DNA from: CAYWEM01 sp964457225 | GTDB lineage: Bacteria; Acidobacteriota; Aminicenantia; UBA2199 | Direction of reading: 5' to 3' | Assembly (NCBI GenBank): GCA_964457225.1 | Contig: CAYWEM010000022.1 | Span: forward strand, 1-37,271 | DNA length: 37,271 bases | Shown here: positions 6,914-14,204 of the stretch, piece after piece | Position numbering within the stretch: the first letter of the stretch is position 1 | How the letters are laid out: every line of letters begins with the position of its first letter | Notes under the pieces: model-generated | Database searches by the model: none | What the model was told of the DNA's origin: nothing | What the model saw: the letters and a program-made list of their open reading frames with translations, nothing else | Program-made: the position numbers and the translations under genes

Positions 6914-8413
6914 TCAGTGCTGATCCGGTTCGCCGGTGCTGAGTTCAAAGTAACGCTTGATCCGTTGGAAAATCGAGGCGCTCTCCGAGCGGATCCGGCT
7001 TTGGCTGTGCTTGGATTTTTCCTCGTCCTGCTCCAGGTTGCGGGCCCGGCGCCTGGCGATGACCCCGGAAACGGCCCGGGCGATCTCCTCGTTCATAGCG
7101 ATCAGATCCTTGAAGTCCTGGGCGCTGATCCGAATAATCCGGCATTCGCTTTCAGCGGTGACCGAGGCGCTGGTTTTTTCACCGGTGAACAGCGACATCT
7201 CCCCGAAGTAATCTCCCCGGGACAATGAAGTGACGGGCTGTCCCCGGCGGCTGACCGAAACATCGCCGCTGAGGATGAGGTGAAAAGCCTTGCCTTCTTC
7301 ATCCTCGCGGATGATCTGTTCATCCTTTCCGAAAACCAGCAGTCGCGAGAGGCCGGCCAGGTCTTCAAGGCGGTTTTCCGGCAGTACCGACAGGATTTCG
7401 TTCGCCCGCAGAATCGGCATGATCAGCTCGGGTCCGGGCCGGGTTTCCCGCTCACGGGCTGAAATAACGGTGCGGATGGGGTATGGAATGGTGAAGTTGT
7501 AGCGCTTGAAAGCGTACCAGAGGTGGTGGCGGAGTTCGCCGGCACTGCGGTTCATCCGGGCGGGGTCGCTGATGCGGTAGCGGATGGTGTAGGTGACGGC
7601 GAAGTCGTCAAAGGAGCTGATCCAGATGTCCACCGGGGCCTTGGGGATAATGCCTTCCAGTTGGGCCACTTTCCGGCGGATGAGGTCCATGACCTGGTCC
7701 GGTTCGTTGTCGTAGCTCACTCCCAAGGTGAGGGTCACCGCGGTTTGCCCGCCCCCGGTGCCCCCCAGCACGGTGACGGTTTCCCTGGAGGCGTTCTGAT
7801 TGGGGACCACCACCAGGTAACCGTCACGGGTGCGGATTTTCATCGATCTCCAGCGCAGTTGTTCGATGCGTCCCTCGATCGTCCCGAACCGGATCCAGTC
7901 GCCGATGTGCAGGGATTCATCGAAGTTGAGCGCCAGGCCGGCGAACAGGTCGCCCAGGACGTTCTGCAGGGCGAAGCCGGCCACGATGGTTATGATCGCT
8001 GAAGTGGCCAGCACCGGGGTGATCTGTATTTTGAGGTAATTGTCGGCTATGAGCAGGATGCCGATCGCGTAAAGAATGACGACGGACAGGTCTTCCACCA
8101 GTTTGAGCCGGCGTTCCTTGGCCTGGCGACCGATCAGCCAGTCAAACAGTACGAAGCGGATCAGCCTGATGGCCAGGACCATGATCAGGAAGATCAGCAG
8201 CAGCCAGACAATATGCAGGGTGTCGCTGAAATCACTCAGGTCCTGGAGCAGGGGGGTGTTGAGCAGGAAGATGACCAGGCTGATCAACAGTATGATCAAC
8301 AGCAGTTTTAACTGCCGCCGCAAGGGCGCCAGGGCGTTTAGGCGCCGGGCTCCCAGCCAGGTAAGCACGATCAGCAGGGTGAACAGCAGTGGCAGGAAAA
8401 TGTATTGGTTCAT
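6914..8413 (-). CDS. MscS-family mechanosensitive channel with C-terminal cyclic-nucleotide-binding domain
   Basis: 499 aa. Four hydrophobic segments (about 3-22, 35-54, 66-90, 106-126) precede the MscS pore-lining helix and beta domain: ITPVLATSAIITIVAGFALQ (about 130-149), NVLGDLFAGL, HIGDWIRF, then RDGYLVVVPNQ. A CRP-type domain occupies about 350-470 (FHLILSGDVSVSRRG, YFGEMSLFTGEK, TSASVTAES). The Arg that normally contacts the cyclic phosphate in R(S/T)A(S/T)V appears to be Thr here, so ligand binding is uncertain. The ATG is 6 nt after a TATCAT box, suggesting a leaderless mRNA. The likely role is an inner-membrane osmotic release valve under ligand or domain control. Confidence 0.87.
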   Translation of the reverse strand: MNQYIFLPLLFTLLIVLTWLGARRLNALAPLRRQLKLLLIILLISLVIFLLNTPLLQDLSDFSDTLHIVWLLLIFLIMVLAIRLIRFVLFDWLIGRQAKERRLKLVEDLSVVILYAIGILLIADNYLKIQITPVLATSAIITIVAGFALQNVLGDLFAGLALNFDESLHIGDWIRFGTIEGRIEQLRWRSMKIRTRDGYLVVVPNQNASRETVTVLGGTGGGQTAVTLTLGVSYDNEPDQVMDLIRRKVAQLEGIIPKAPVDIWISSFDDFAVTYTIRYRISDPARMNRSAGELRHHLWYAFKRYNFTIPYPIRTVISARERETRPGPELIMPILRANEILSVLPENRLEDLAGLSRLLVFGKDEQIIREDEEGKAFHLILSGDVSVSRRGQPVTSLSRGDYFGEMSLFTGEKTSASVTAESECRIIRISAQDFKDLIAMNEEIARAVSGVIARRRARNLEQDEEKSKHSQSRIRSESASIFQRIKRYFELSTGEPDQH

Positions 8414-8419
8414 GCGGCT

Positions 8420-8425
8420 ATGATA
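8420..8425 (-). promoter_or_regulatory. -10 box of the MscS gene
   Basis: TATCAT on the minus strand, 6 nt before the ATG at 8413. The -35 is weak (TCGTTT-like at 16-nt spacing). There is no Shine-Dalgarno site. Confidence 0.4.
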
Positions 8426-8520
8426 GCACTAATAAATGTGAAACGACATAGACAGGGCGCTGTTTGAATCAATAAACTATACGGATGAATGCGAAATGCC
8501 CGGCCCTTATTCATTTCATC

Positions 8521-8590
8521 GGATTCGGGGGCAGGATGAACACAACATGATGAAAAATACAAAATGTCAGGATGGCACGCACCGTCCCCG
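8521..8590 (+). repeat. Dispersed repeat, copy B (core 8564-8589)
   Basis: Runs from GGATTCGGGGGCAGGATGA through CATGATGAAAAATACAAA to the core ending GCACCGTCCCC. It aligns along its length with 9721-9790, the 5' end of the RhuM gene. It abuts the promoter at 8601. Confidence 0.68.
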
Positions 8591-8600
8591 TGCAGGAAGC

Positions 8601-8628
8601 TTGAAAAAAAATGGCTGATGGATATAAT
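8601..8628 (+). promoter_or_regulatory. Promoter of the small-ORF/nucleotidyltransferase pair
   Basis: TTGAAA (8601-8606), 16-nt spacer, perfect TATAAT (8623-8628), then 6 nt to ATG 8635. It lies immediately after repeat copy B. Confidence 0.6.
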
Positions 8629-8634
8629 AAAATC

Positions 8635-8964
8635 ATGTCTGATTTCAGGTATTTGCTGGCAGATTTTATAGATAAATTCAATCGGGCCACCAAAATAGAA
8701 AAAACCAGGCTGGTTGAATCTTTTCCCTTTCCAAAAATGAAAAAAAAGCGGGATAAAGCATATGTGGCCGCTATGGTTGAGGAGCTCTGTGTCAGGAATA
8801 AGCTGGAAATTCCGGCCTGGGTTGAAAATAGAAACCTTTTTTTGCCGGAACCTTACTTTGTCGGCGGGTTGGAATCTATAAAAGCTTTTTTGCTGGTGGA
8901 AAGTCCTGTTTCCTTTCGCCGTAGAAATATCTTCGTGTCCGAGAACGTTTTGACCCGGTTATGA
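8635..8964 (+). CDS. Conserved hypothetical, probable partner (antitoxin-like) of the nucleotidyltransferase
   Basis: 109 aa from ATG 8635. An upstream ATG (8611) lies inside the promoter spacer, so it is rejected. The protein is basic in its N-terminal third (PFPKMKKKRDKAY), helical in the middle, and ends with PYFVGGLESIKAFLLVESP and SFRRRNIFVSENVL. Its stop overlaps the next ATG by 4 nt (ATGA), indicating translational coupling. Short proteins of this type recur beside DUF6036-like nucleotidyltransferases, so a toxin-antitoxin-like or defence pair is inferred. Biochemical function is unknown. GC content is lower than in flanking core genes. Confidence 0.6.
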   Translation: MSDFRYLLADFIDKFNRATKIEKTRLVESFPFPKMKKKRDKAYVAAMVEELCVRNKLEIPAWVENRNLFLPEPYFVGGLESIKAFLLVESPVSFRRRNIFVSENVLTRL

Positions 8965-9491
8965 AAAGTTTTTCAAAACAGCAGATCCTTCAATATCTTG
9001 AAGAGCTATCTGAGGCCATGGCCGGGAAAGACTTGAAAGGTGAAATACTTTTATTCGGAGGCGCGGCCATGCTGCTGGCTTTCAATGCCCGACCATCAAC
9101 CAAGGACGTTGATGCCGTTTTTCTGCCAAAAAATGAGATTTACGCTCTCAGCAGGGAGATCGCCGCCAGGCATCAGTTGCCGGAAAACTGGCTCAATGAT
9201 TCCGTAAAGGGTTTTATCGCGAGTGATTCTTTCCGCCAGGATCTTTTTGTCAGATTCAGCAATCTTTCGGTCTACATTCCTGAACCCCAATACCTGCTGG
9301 CCATGAAGTGCATGTCCATGAGAATCGGCCTGGAAAGCTCCGATCTGGATGACATAAAAACACTGTTAACAAGTTTAAACATCAAACGGGCCAAAGACGT
9401 TTTTGATTTGATTGAAAAGTATTATCCCAGTAATAAAATACCTCAGAAAACATATTATGCCATCGATGAGTTGCTGCAGAAGCTGTTTTAA
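8961..9491 (+). CDS. DUF6036-like nucleotidyltransferase
   Basis: 176 aa. The polymerase-beta-type active-site pattern is LLFGGAAMLLAF (about 29-40) followed by RPSTKDVDAVF, i.e. a glycine turn and DxD. A later segment, SVYIPEPQYLLAMKCMS, and DLDDIKTLL match the helical 'substrate' half of AbiEii/DUF6036-type enzymes. These enzymes often serve as toxins modifying tRNA or protein; that is family-level inference. It overlaps the upstream small gene by ATGA. AT-rich relative to neighbours and set between repeats, it looks horizontally acquired. Confidence 0.72.
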   Translation: MKSFSKQQILQYLEELSEAMAGKDLKGEILLFGGAAMLLAFNARPSTKDVDAVFLPKNEIYALSREIAARHQLPENWLNDSVKGFIASDSFRQDLFVRFSNLSVYIPEPQYLLAMKCMSMRIGLESSDLDDIKTLLTSLNIKRAKDVFDLIEKYYPSNKIPQKTYYAIDELLQKLF

Positions 9492-9596
9492 CCATTGCCT
9501 GCTTAATTTTCCATGGAAATTAACTCATTAAATTGAATAGGTTGTCGCCATAACTTCTATAACCTGACCGGCATTCGTATCCGCGTTTTCACCCGG

Positions 9597-9647
9597 TCAC
9601 GTAATGATAGAGTGGCCATGTTATGGCGGGAGGATGAGAGTTTAAAA
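9597..9647 (+). repeat. Local direct repeat, copy 1 (pair with 10837-10888)
   Basis: Shares TCACGTAATGATAGAGTG, then CCATG(G/T)TATGGC and a similar purine-rich tail with 10837-10888. The two copies bracket the RhuM/nucleotidyltransferase segment in the same orientation. Confidence 0.6.
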
Positions 9648-9684
9648 CAGGCCCGGGATCTTTTTCCAGGCTGGTTGCCGAAAA

Positions 9685-9706
9685 GGGCGAACACCCAGGT
9701 TCGCCC
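9685..9706. repeat. REP-like palindrome, copy 2
   Basis: Perfect 8-bp arms GGGCGAAC/GTTCGCCC with loop ACCCAG. Same unit as 6802-6823, a typical intergenic repetitive palindrome. Confidence 0.65.
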
Positions 9707-9747
9707 CTACACGCTGACATTGGATTCGTGGGCATGATAAAATCAAC

Positions 9748-10135
9748 ATGATGAAAAAAGCAGAAATGACAAAATATAAAGCACCGCCCCCGGCAGTCCC
9801 TCAAAGCCAGGTAATTATTTACGAAGGCGATGATGGAGGAACTCGTGTAGAAGTGAGATTTGAAAGCGAAACAGTCTGGCTCACTCAAGCACAATTGGCA
9901 GAGCTTTTTCAATCAAGCAAAGCCAATATCAGTGAGCATATTAAAAATATCTACGCAGAGAAAGAATTGTTACCCCAGGCAACTGTTCGGAAATTCCGAA
10001 CAGTTCAAAAAGAGGGGGTAAGAGAGGTTTGTCATCCGTGAAGAAAAATCATTCAGAAATTACATCATCAACAACCCGGCGCAATTCAGGGCGGAAATGG
10101 GTGAGCCTGTGAAAAAAGAAATAAAAAAAGTATAA
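9748..10135 (+). pseudogene. RhuM-family virulence/abortive protein, truncated
   Basis: The first ~92 residues are a RhuM N-terminus: VIIYEGDDGGTRVEVRFESE, TVWLTQAQLAELFQSS, NISEHIKNIYAEKELL, then ATVRKFRTVQKEG. Full RhuM proteins exceed 300 aa; here the frame stops at 10041. A separate frame from 10028 reads FVIREEKSFRNYIINNPAQF and ends at 10133-10135, perhaps the 3' end of a formerly longer gene. An internal deletion is therefore likely. A CTGACA/GATAAA promoter (9714-9741) with a 6-nt gap to the ATG is visible. A 25-bp palindrome (9981-10005) lies in the coding sequence. RhuM function is poorly known. Confidence 0.65.
9981..10005. repeat. Perfect 12-bp-arm palindrome inside the rhuM remnant
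   Basis: AACTGTTCGGAA, one central A, TTCCGAACAGTT. It encodes the TVRKFRTV stretch and would form a long cruciform or RNA hairpin. Confidence 0.8.
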
Positions 10136-10142
10136 TTGAAGC

Positions 10143-10436
10143 ATGAATTTAAAGAACATTGCCGGCCGCTACCAAAGAGATATCGAAGAAGCGGTAAAGT
10201 ATCTGAAAGAAACGGGCTGCACGGAAGTATACCTGTTTGGATCGGTTCTGGGTACTGCTCATCGCAATTCTGACATTGACCTGGCTGTCAAAGGGATTTC
10301 GCCAGACCGCTTTTTCCAGATCTACGGAGAATTGATGTTGAGACTGTCACACCCGGTTGATTTGATTGATCTCGATCTTCAGCAGGAATTCGGCCGGATG
10401 TTAGTCGATTCCGGTGAATTGATTCGGGTTGCCTGA
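10143..10436 (+). CDS. MNT-type minimal nucleotidyltransferase (MntA-like)
   Basis: 97 aa. The active-site signature VYLFGSVLGTAHRNSDIDLA has GS, a spacer and DxD (about residues 29-48), followed by PVDLIDLDL with the third Asp. This size and signature match MntA-type enzymes that usually pair with a HEPN ribonuclease toxin and neutralise it by AMPylation. The ATG is 6 nt after TATAAT (10131-10136), suggesting a leaderless transcript. The gene that follows 3 nt later is frameshifted, so the pair may be non-functional or the protein orphaned. The function is inferred from the family. Confidence 0.78.
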   Translation: MNLKNIAGRYQRDIEEAVKYLKETGCTEVYLFGSVLGTAHRNSDIDLAVKGISPDRFFQIYGELMLRLSHPVDLIDLDLQQEFGRMLVDSGELIRVA

Positions 10437-10439
10437 GTT

Positions 10440-10632
10440 ATGGAGATAAAAAACCTGCTGGCTTCGGAATTTCAGAACATCAGCAAGGAAAGCGCTTTTA
10501 TTGCGAAGATTATTAAAAGAAAAGGGGAACAATCCAAGCGCGATTGAAACTGTTTTAGAGAAAACGGCCGAGATCGTTGAGGATTTTTCAAGGGAAATTG
10601 ATGCCGTGTTATCCAGCAAGGCAAAGGAATAA
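10440..10632 (+). pseudogene. Frameshifted small partner gene of the MNT nucleotidyltransferase
   Basis: The ATG at 10440 opens 35 codons (MEIKNLLASEFQNISKES...) and stops at 10545-10547. A second frame overlapping near 10530 continues NPSAIETVLEKTAEIVEDF to a TAA at 10630-10632. The total, 193 nt, is 64 codons plus one base, so a single-base indel near the AAAAGAAAAGGGG tract would restore a ~63-aa helical protein. Position suggests a toxin/antitoxin partner. I do not see a complete HEPN RxxxxH motif. A sequencing error in the homopolymer is the main alternative. Confidence 0.5.
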
Positions 10633-10797
10633 AGGCACAAGCAGTTTCGGTTCATCAACTGGCTTCGTCCCCTACAGCCCGGGTCAATCCTCGTTCCGGA
10701 GGGGCGAAGGTGATGCCCGGCCATATTCATTTCATTGTAAACAATACAACCGTTAAATGTAGCAGCAGACCTGGGTGTCTGCCCTAATCGCGCGGAA

Positions 10798-10823
10798 ATG
10801 TCAAGATGGCACGCACCGTCCCC
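10798..10823 (+). repeat. Dispersed repeat core, copy C
   Basis: ATGTCAAGATGGCACGCACC followed by GTCCCC; one to three differences from the other cores. Confidence 0.72.
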
Positions 10824-10836
10824 ATAGCTCACCATA

Positions 10837-10888
10837 TCACGTAATGATAGAGTGACCATGGTATGGCTGCAGGGTGAGAACTGGAAAA
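10837..10888 (+). repeat. Local direct repeat, copy 2 (pair with 9597-9647)
   Basis: Shares TCACGTAATGATAGAGTG and CCATGGTATGGC with copy 1. The flanking CCATA...TATGG makes an imperfect palindrome around it. Confidence 0.58.
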
Positions 10889-10914
10889 CCCGATCATCAT
10901 CTCCGCCGGGCGGC

Positions 10915-10943
10915 TTGCGCAAAACCTGGTGGTTTCTTATAAT
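10915..10943 (+). promoter_or_regulatory. Promoter upstream of the DUF2075 gene
   Basis: TTGCGC (10915-10920), 17-nt spacer, perfect TATAAT (10938-10943). The sequence TATAATTGAAGC also occurs at 10131 directly before the MNT start. Here the nearest large gene begins 137 nt downstream. Confidence 0.5.
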
Positions 10944-11080
10944 TGAAGCGCTTTTCGTGAAGAGGAGGAAAAACTCTTTTGCCGAAGCATGAACGCCTGC
11001 TTGTGAGCCTGAAATCCGGTTTATTGTTCAATTTTGAAACGCGACTCAGTGAGCATTCTCTAATCATTATATGAAGGCTT

Positions 11081-13009
11081 ATGTCTGAAGAACAAGCTCG
11101 CTATGGTTGGCAATCTGCTTTTCCGGAATTCAGAGAAACAGAGCCAAGGCAGATTCGTTCACAACTTCAAGCTTATATAACCGATGCTTCTCCTGAACAA
11201 GTACGTGCCTGGCAACAGTCAATTCCCCCTTTACAAAAAGAAGTCAGTGAGGTTCTAATTGGTAATGAGTTGGCCAAGCATTATTCGACTATTTTGGAAT
11301 ACGAATTGCCATTGGAATCACGGCGCCCAGATGTAATACTTCTGGTTGGGCATGGAGTTTTAGTTGTTGAATTAAAGGGGAAAATACAGCCGAGTCAAGC
11401 TGATATAGACCAAGCAGCTGCCTATGCTCGCGACTTGGCTTGTTATCATCGTGAGTGTTGGCAAAGACCAGTTGTACCGATCTTAGTTCCTACCAGAGCC
11501 CAAGGCTATTTTGGTAAAGATGGTCAAGTACATATCACTGGCTTTGATGCATTGGATGAATTAATAAGAGAAATAGCCGCTCAAAAACCAGGTCCAGTGA
11601 TTGATCGGGAAAAATTCCTGGCAGAATCAGCTTATAGTCCCTTACCAAGCTTAGTTGAAGCAGCCAGAGAACTTTTTCAATCAGGTAAACTTCGCGCTAT
11701 TCACAGGGCCAAAGCTGCCACTGATCCTGCCGTACAAAATATAACTGAAATAATTCATCATGCAGCAGCCAGTAAAACTCGGCATTTGGTTTTAGTTACT
11801 GGTGTTCCTGGTTCAGGAAAAACACTGGTTGGTTTGCAAATCGTACATGCTCATTTCTTGGATGACTTGGCAATCCCACGTTCAGGTAATAAGCCCAGCA
11901 CTCCAGCAGTTTTTTTAAGCGGTAATGGCCCTTTAGTGGAAGTATTACAGTATGAGTTGCGTTCAGCTGGAGGCGGTGGCAAAACGTTTGTACGTGGAGT
12001 TAAGGATTACGTTAAAACTTATTCCGCTCGTCCGGGTTTAGTTCCTCCTGAGCATGTCTTAGTTTTTGATGAAGCTCAACGAGCTTTTGATGCTGAAATG
12101 GTCGCAGAAAAACATGCTGGCCAAAGAACGAGTTTTTTAGCCAAGTCTGAGCCAGAGCATTTCATAGAATTTGCTGAACGAATTCCGGAATGGTGTGTGG
12201 TTATCGGGCTAATCGGAGGCGGTCAGGAAATTCATGTTGGAGAAGAAGCTGGTCTAATCCAGTGGCGTTGGGCGGTTGAACGATCTGAAAAGGCGAGTCA
12301 ATGGACTGTGCATGCTCCCCCTTCAGTAGCAGAAAATTTTTCTGGAAGTAAAGTCCCTTGTAACTGGCAGTTGAGGTTGAATTTAGATGTTGAGCTACGC
12401 TTTCATCAGGCTAAAAACCTGCACCATTATGTGGCAGAGCTTTTAGCAGCAAAACCTATTAATGAAGTTAAGCCCTTGGCTGAACAATTAGAACAAGATG
12501 GCTATCATTTACGGATAACTCGTGATCTTGAAGTAGCTAAGGATTATTTGCGCACTAGATATGCTGAAGATCAACAGGCTCGTTTCGGTATTATTGCCTC
12601 ATCAAAAGATAAAGACCTTTTTATGTTTGGTGTTGCGAATGATTTTCAATCAACCAAAAGGGTAAGGGTTGGGCCTTGGTACGGAGACCATGAAAAGGAT
12701 ATAGGAACTCAGAGTTGCCGTTTGTTGGAAACTTGTGTTACCGAATTCGGAGCTCAAGGCTTGGAATTGGATGCGGCTTTGCTTGCCTGGGGAACTGATC
12801 TGAAAATGGTTGACGGTGTCTGGTCGAATGTAAAAGCACGCGGATATTTAAAAAAAGCACTGGTTCGCAATCCTTTTCAGTTGAGGGTAAATGCCTATCG
12901 TGTGCTTCTAACCAGGGGGCGTGACGGCTGTGTTATCTTCATGCCACCTTTGCCTGAATTAGATGAGACCTTTGCTTACTTGGTAGCTGCAGGCTGGAAG
13001 GAATTGTAA
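11081..13009 (+). CDS. DUF2075-type P-loop ATPase/helicase with N-terminal nuclease-like domain
   Basis: 642 aa. The N-terminal ~150 residues contain RRPDVILL...VLVVELKGK, a PD-(D/E)xK-like core (Asp, then ExK). The central DUF2075 domain has Walker A GVPGSGKTLVG (about 244-254), Walker B VLVFDEAQRAF (about 327) and the helicase-like EFGAQGLELDAALLAWG. The C-terminal motif YRVLLTRGRDGCVIF is typical of UvrD/DUF2075 enzymes. It is AT-rich versus the his operon next door and follows a repeat-laden hotspot, so horizontal acquisition and a role in defence or DNA repair are inferred. No R-M methylase is adjacent. The start has a weak AAGG 3 nt upstream. Confidence 0.8.
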   Translation: MSEEQARYGWQSAFPEFRETEPRQIRSQLQAYITDASPEQVRAWQQSIPPLQKEVSEVLIGNELAKHYSTILEYELPLESRRPDVILLVGHGVLVVELKGKIQPSQADIDQAAAYARDLACYHRECWQRPVVPILVPTRAQGYFGKDGQVHITGFDALDELIREIAAQKPGPVIDREKFLAESAYSPLPSLVEAARELFQSGKLRAIHRAKAATDPAVQNITEIIHHAAASKTRHLVLVTGVPGSGKTLVGLQIVHAHFLDDLAIPRSGNKPSTPAVFLSGNGPLVEVLQYELRSAGGGGKTFVRGVKDYVKTYSARPGLVPPEHVLVFDEAQRAFDAEMVAEKHAGQRTSFLAKSEPEHFIEFAERIPEWCVVIGLIGGGQEIHVGEEAGLIQWRWAVERSEKASQWTVHAPPSVAENFSGSKVPCNWQLRLNLDVELRFHQAKNLHHYVAELLAAKPINEVKPLAEQLEQDGYHLRITRDLEVAKDYLRTRYAEDQQARFGIIASSKDKDLFMFGVANDFQSTKRVRVGPWYGDHEKDIGTQSCRLLETCVTEFGAQGLELDAALLAWGTDLKMVDGVWSNVKARGYLKKALVRNPFQLRVNAYRVLLTRGRDGCVIFMPPLPELDETFAYLVAAGWKEL

Positions 13010-13026
13010 TTGGTCTATGTGCTAGG

Positions 13027-13046
13027 TTTCAATGTTATAATTGAAA
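13027..13046. repeat. Inverted repeat between the DUF2075 and DUF5655 genes
   Basis: TTTCAAT, loop GTTATA, ATTGAAA; perfect 7-bp arms. It embeds a TATAAT (13036-13041) that could be the -10 box for the DUF5655 gene. No good -35 is seen. Confidence 0.5.
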
Positions 13047-13130
13047 ATTAGTCGGGGCAAGTATGCAATTATGCATTAACATGGCAAGTAATCAAAACGG
13101 CTGCGTCACAGTGCTTTAAAAGAGGATAAA

Positions 13131-14066
13131 ATGGCAATTTTTGAAATTAATAACGGAAAAGTAAAACGAATAAAACCGACTGAGTTTAAGATTGAAAAGG
13201 AGTTGCAAAAACTCGTTGAAGAAAATCTGGAAACATTCTTCAATTGCAGGTTGGTCGCTTCTGAATTTTCAACTGGAAATTTGCATGCGGGAAGGATTGA
13301 TACCTTGGCTATTTCAGAAGACAATAACCCAGTTATAATTGAGTATAAAAAAGTCGCTTCATCTGAATTGATAAATCAAAGTTTGTATTACTTACATTGG
13401 ATTACTGATCATAAAGGGGATTATCAAATAGCTGTAAAAAAAAGCTTAAATGAAGATATAGAGATTGATTGGTCAGAAATTAGAGTCATTTGCATTGCTC
13501 CTGAGTTTAAAAAATATGACTTGCATGCCGTTCAGGTGATGGGTTCAAATATAGAGCTTTGGCAATATAAACTGTATGAAAATGGAATAGTAAGTATAGA
13601 TGAGGTTTTTAGAAAATCAGGAACACAAACCCATCCAAGTGACATCGAAGGAAAGAATCCAGTAATGGTTAATGCTGGGAAAAAAGCGGCTCAAACCAGA
13701 AAAAACGCACAATATACCTTTGAGGAACATGTTAACCGACTAAATCCAGATTTGGTTGATTTGCATACTGAAATCAGGGAATACATTGTAAACCTTGACA
13801 GTGCTGTCGAAGAAACCCCGAAACAGAATTATATTTCATATAAAACAAGCCAGAATTTTGTTTGCCTTGAATCGCAAAAGAGAAAAATGTTGATATTTCT
13901 CAAAGTAAATCCTGATGAGCTTGAAAACATGCCTAATCAAGCAAGAGACGTGAGAAAGATAGGCCATTTCGGAACTGGGGACCTTGAGTTCACAATAAAG
14001 AACAAAGAGGACTTTGAAGCATCAAAGCCATTGATTGAGTTATCTTTAAAGAATATTGGAGGATAA
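13131..14066 (+). CDS. DUF5655 protein with N-terminal PD-(D/E)xK nuclease-like domain
   Basis: 311 aa. The N-terminal half resembles NucS/DUF91-like endonuclease folds: GRIDTLAI...NPVIIEYKK gives the Asp and ExK of a PD-(D/E)xK site (about 50-72), followed by SLYYLHWI. The C-terminal ~130 residues match DUF5655: YTFEEHVNRL, REYIVNLDSAVEETP, NYISYKTSQNFVCLE and MLIFLKVNPDEL. GAGG lies 6 nt before the ATG. With the preceding DUF2075 gene it forms an AT-rich, nuclease-containing pair in the same orientation, 121 nt apart. A DNA-processing or defence role is inferred only. Confidence 0.75.
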   Translation: MAIFEINNGKVKRIKPTEFKIEKELQKLVEENLETFFNCRLVASEFSTGNLHAGRIDTLAISEDNNPVIIEYKKVASSELINQSLYYLHWITDHKGDYQIAVKKSLNEDIEIDWSEIRVICIAPEFKKYDLHAVQVMGSNIELWQYKLYENGIVSIDEVFRKSGTQTHPSDIEGKNPVMVNAGKKAAQTRKNAQYTFEEHVNRLNPDLVDLHTEIREYIVNLDSAVEETPKQNYISYKTSQNFVCLESQKRKMLIFLKVNPDELENMPNQARDVRKIGHFGTGDLEFTIKNKEDFEASKPLIELSLKNIGG

Positions 14067-14179
14067 AGAAATACGCACTATAACTTTTCATAATAAAATG
14101 CGTGTTTCTTTCTGGTTTTGAAGCATTCTGCCTCAATCTGATATTGTGTTTCTCCTATCTCAACACTCAATAGGTGATT

Positions 14180-14204
14180 AAAAAAAAAGCGTCCAATCCC
14201 CGCT
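14180..14204 (-). terminator. Probable intrinsic terminator of the his operon
   Basis: On the minus strand a short stem AGCG...CGCT right at the hisD stop is followed by nine Ts (14180-14188). The stem is weak but the U-tract is long. Confidence 0.5.

Larger units (their letters stand above)
9537..9737 (+). pseudogene. Unidentified coding remnant upstream of rhuM
   Basis: An open frame with no clear start reads NFYNLTGIRIRVFTRSRNDR, then VAMLWREDESLKQARDLF, and stops at 9735-9737. Composition looks protein-like up to about 9670; the tail is the REP palindrome region. I do not recognise a family. Part of it (9597-9647) is repeated at 10837-10888. Low confidence. Confidence 0.25.
10633..11080. 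other. 448-bp gene-poor stretch with repeats and a promoter
   Basis: Contains a partial REP-like unit near 10690-10707, repeat core 10798-10823, local repeat copy 2 (10837-10888) and a promoter at 10915-10943. A possible 31-codon frame starting TTG at 10979 after AGGAGG and ending at 11074 is too weak to call. No RNA gene was recognised. Confidence 0.6.
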
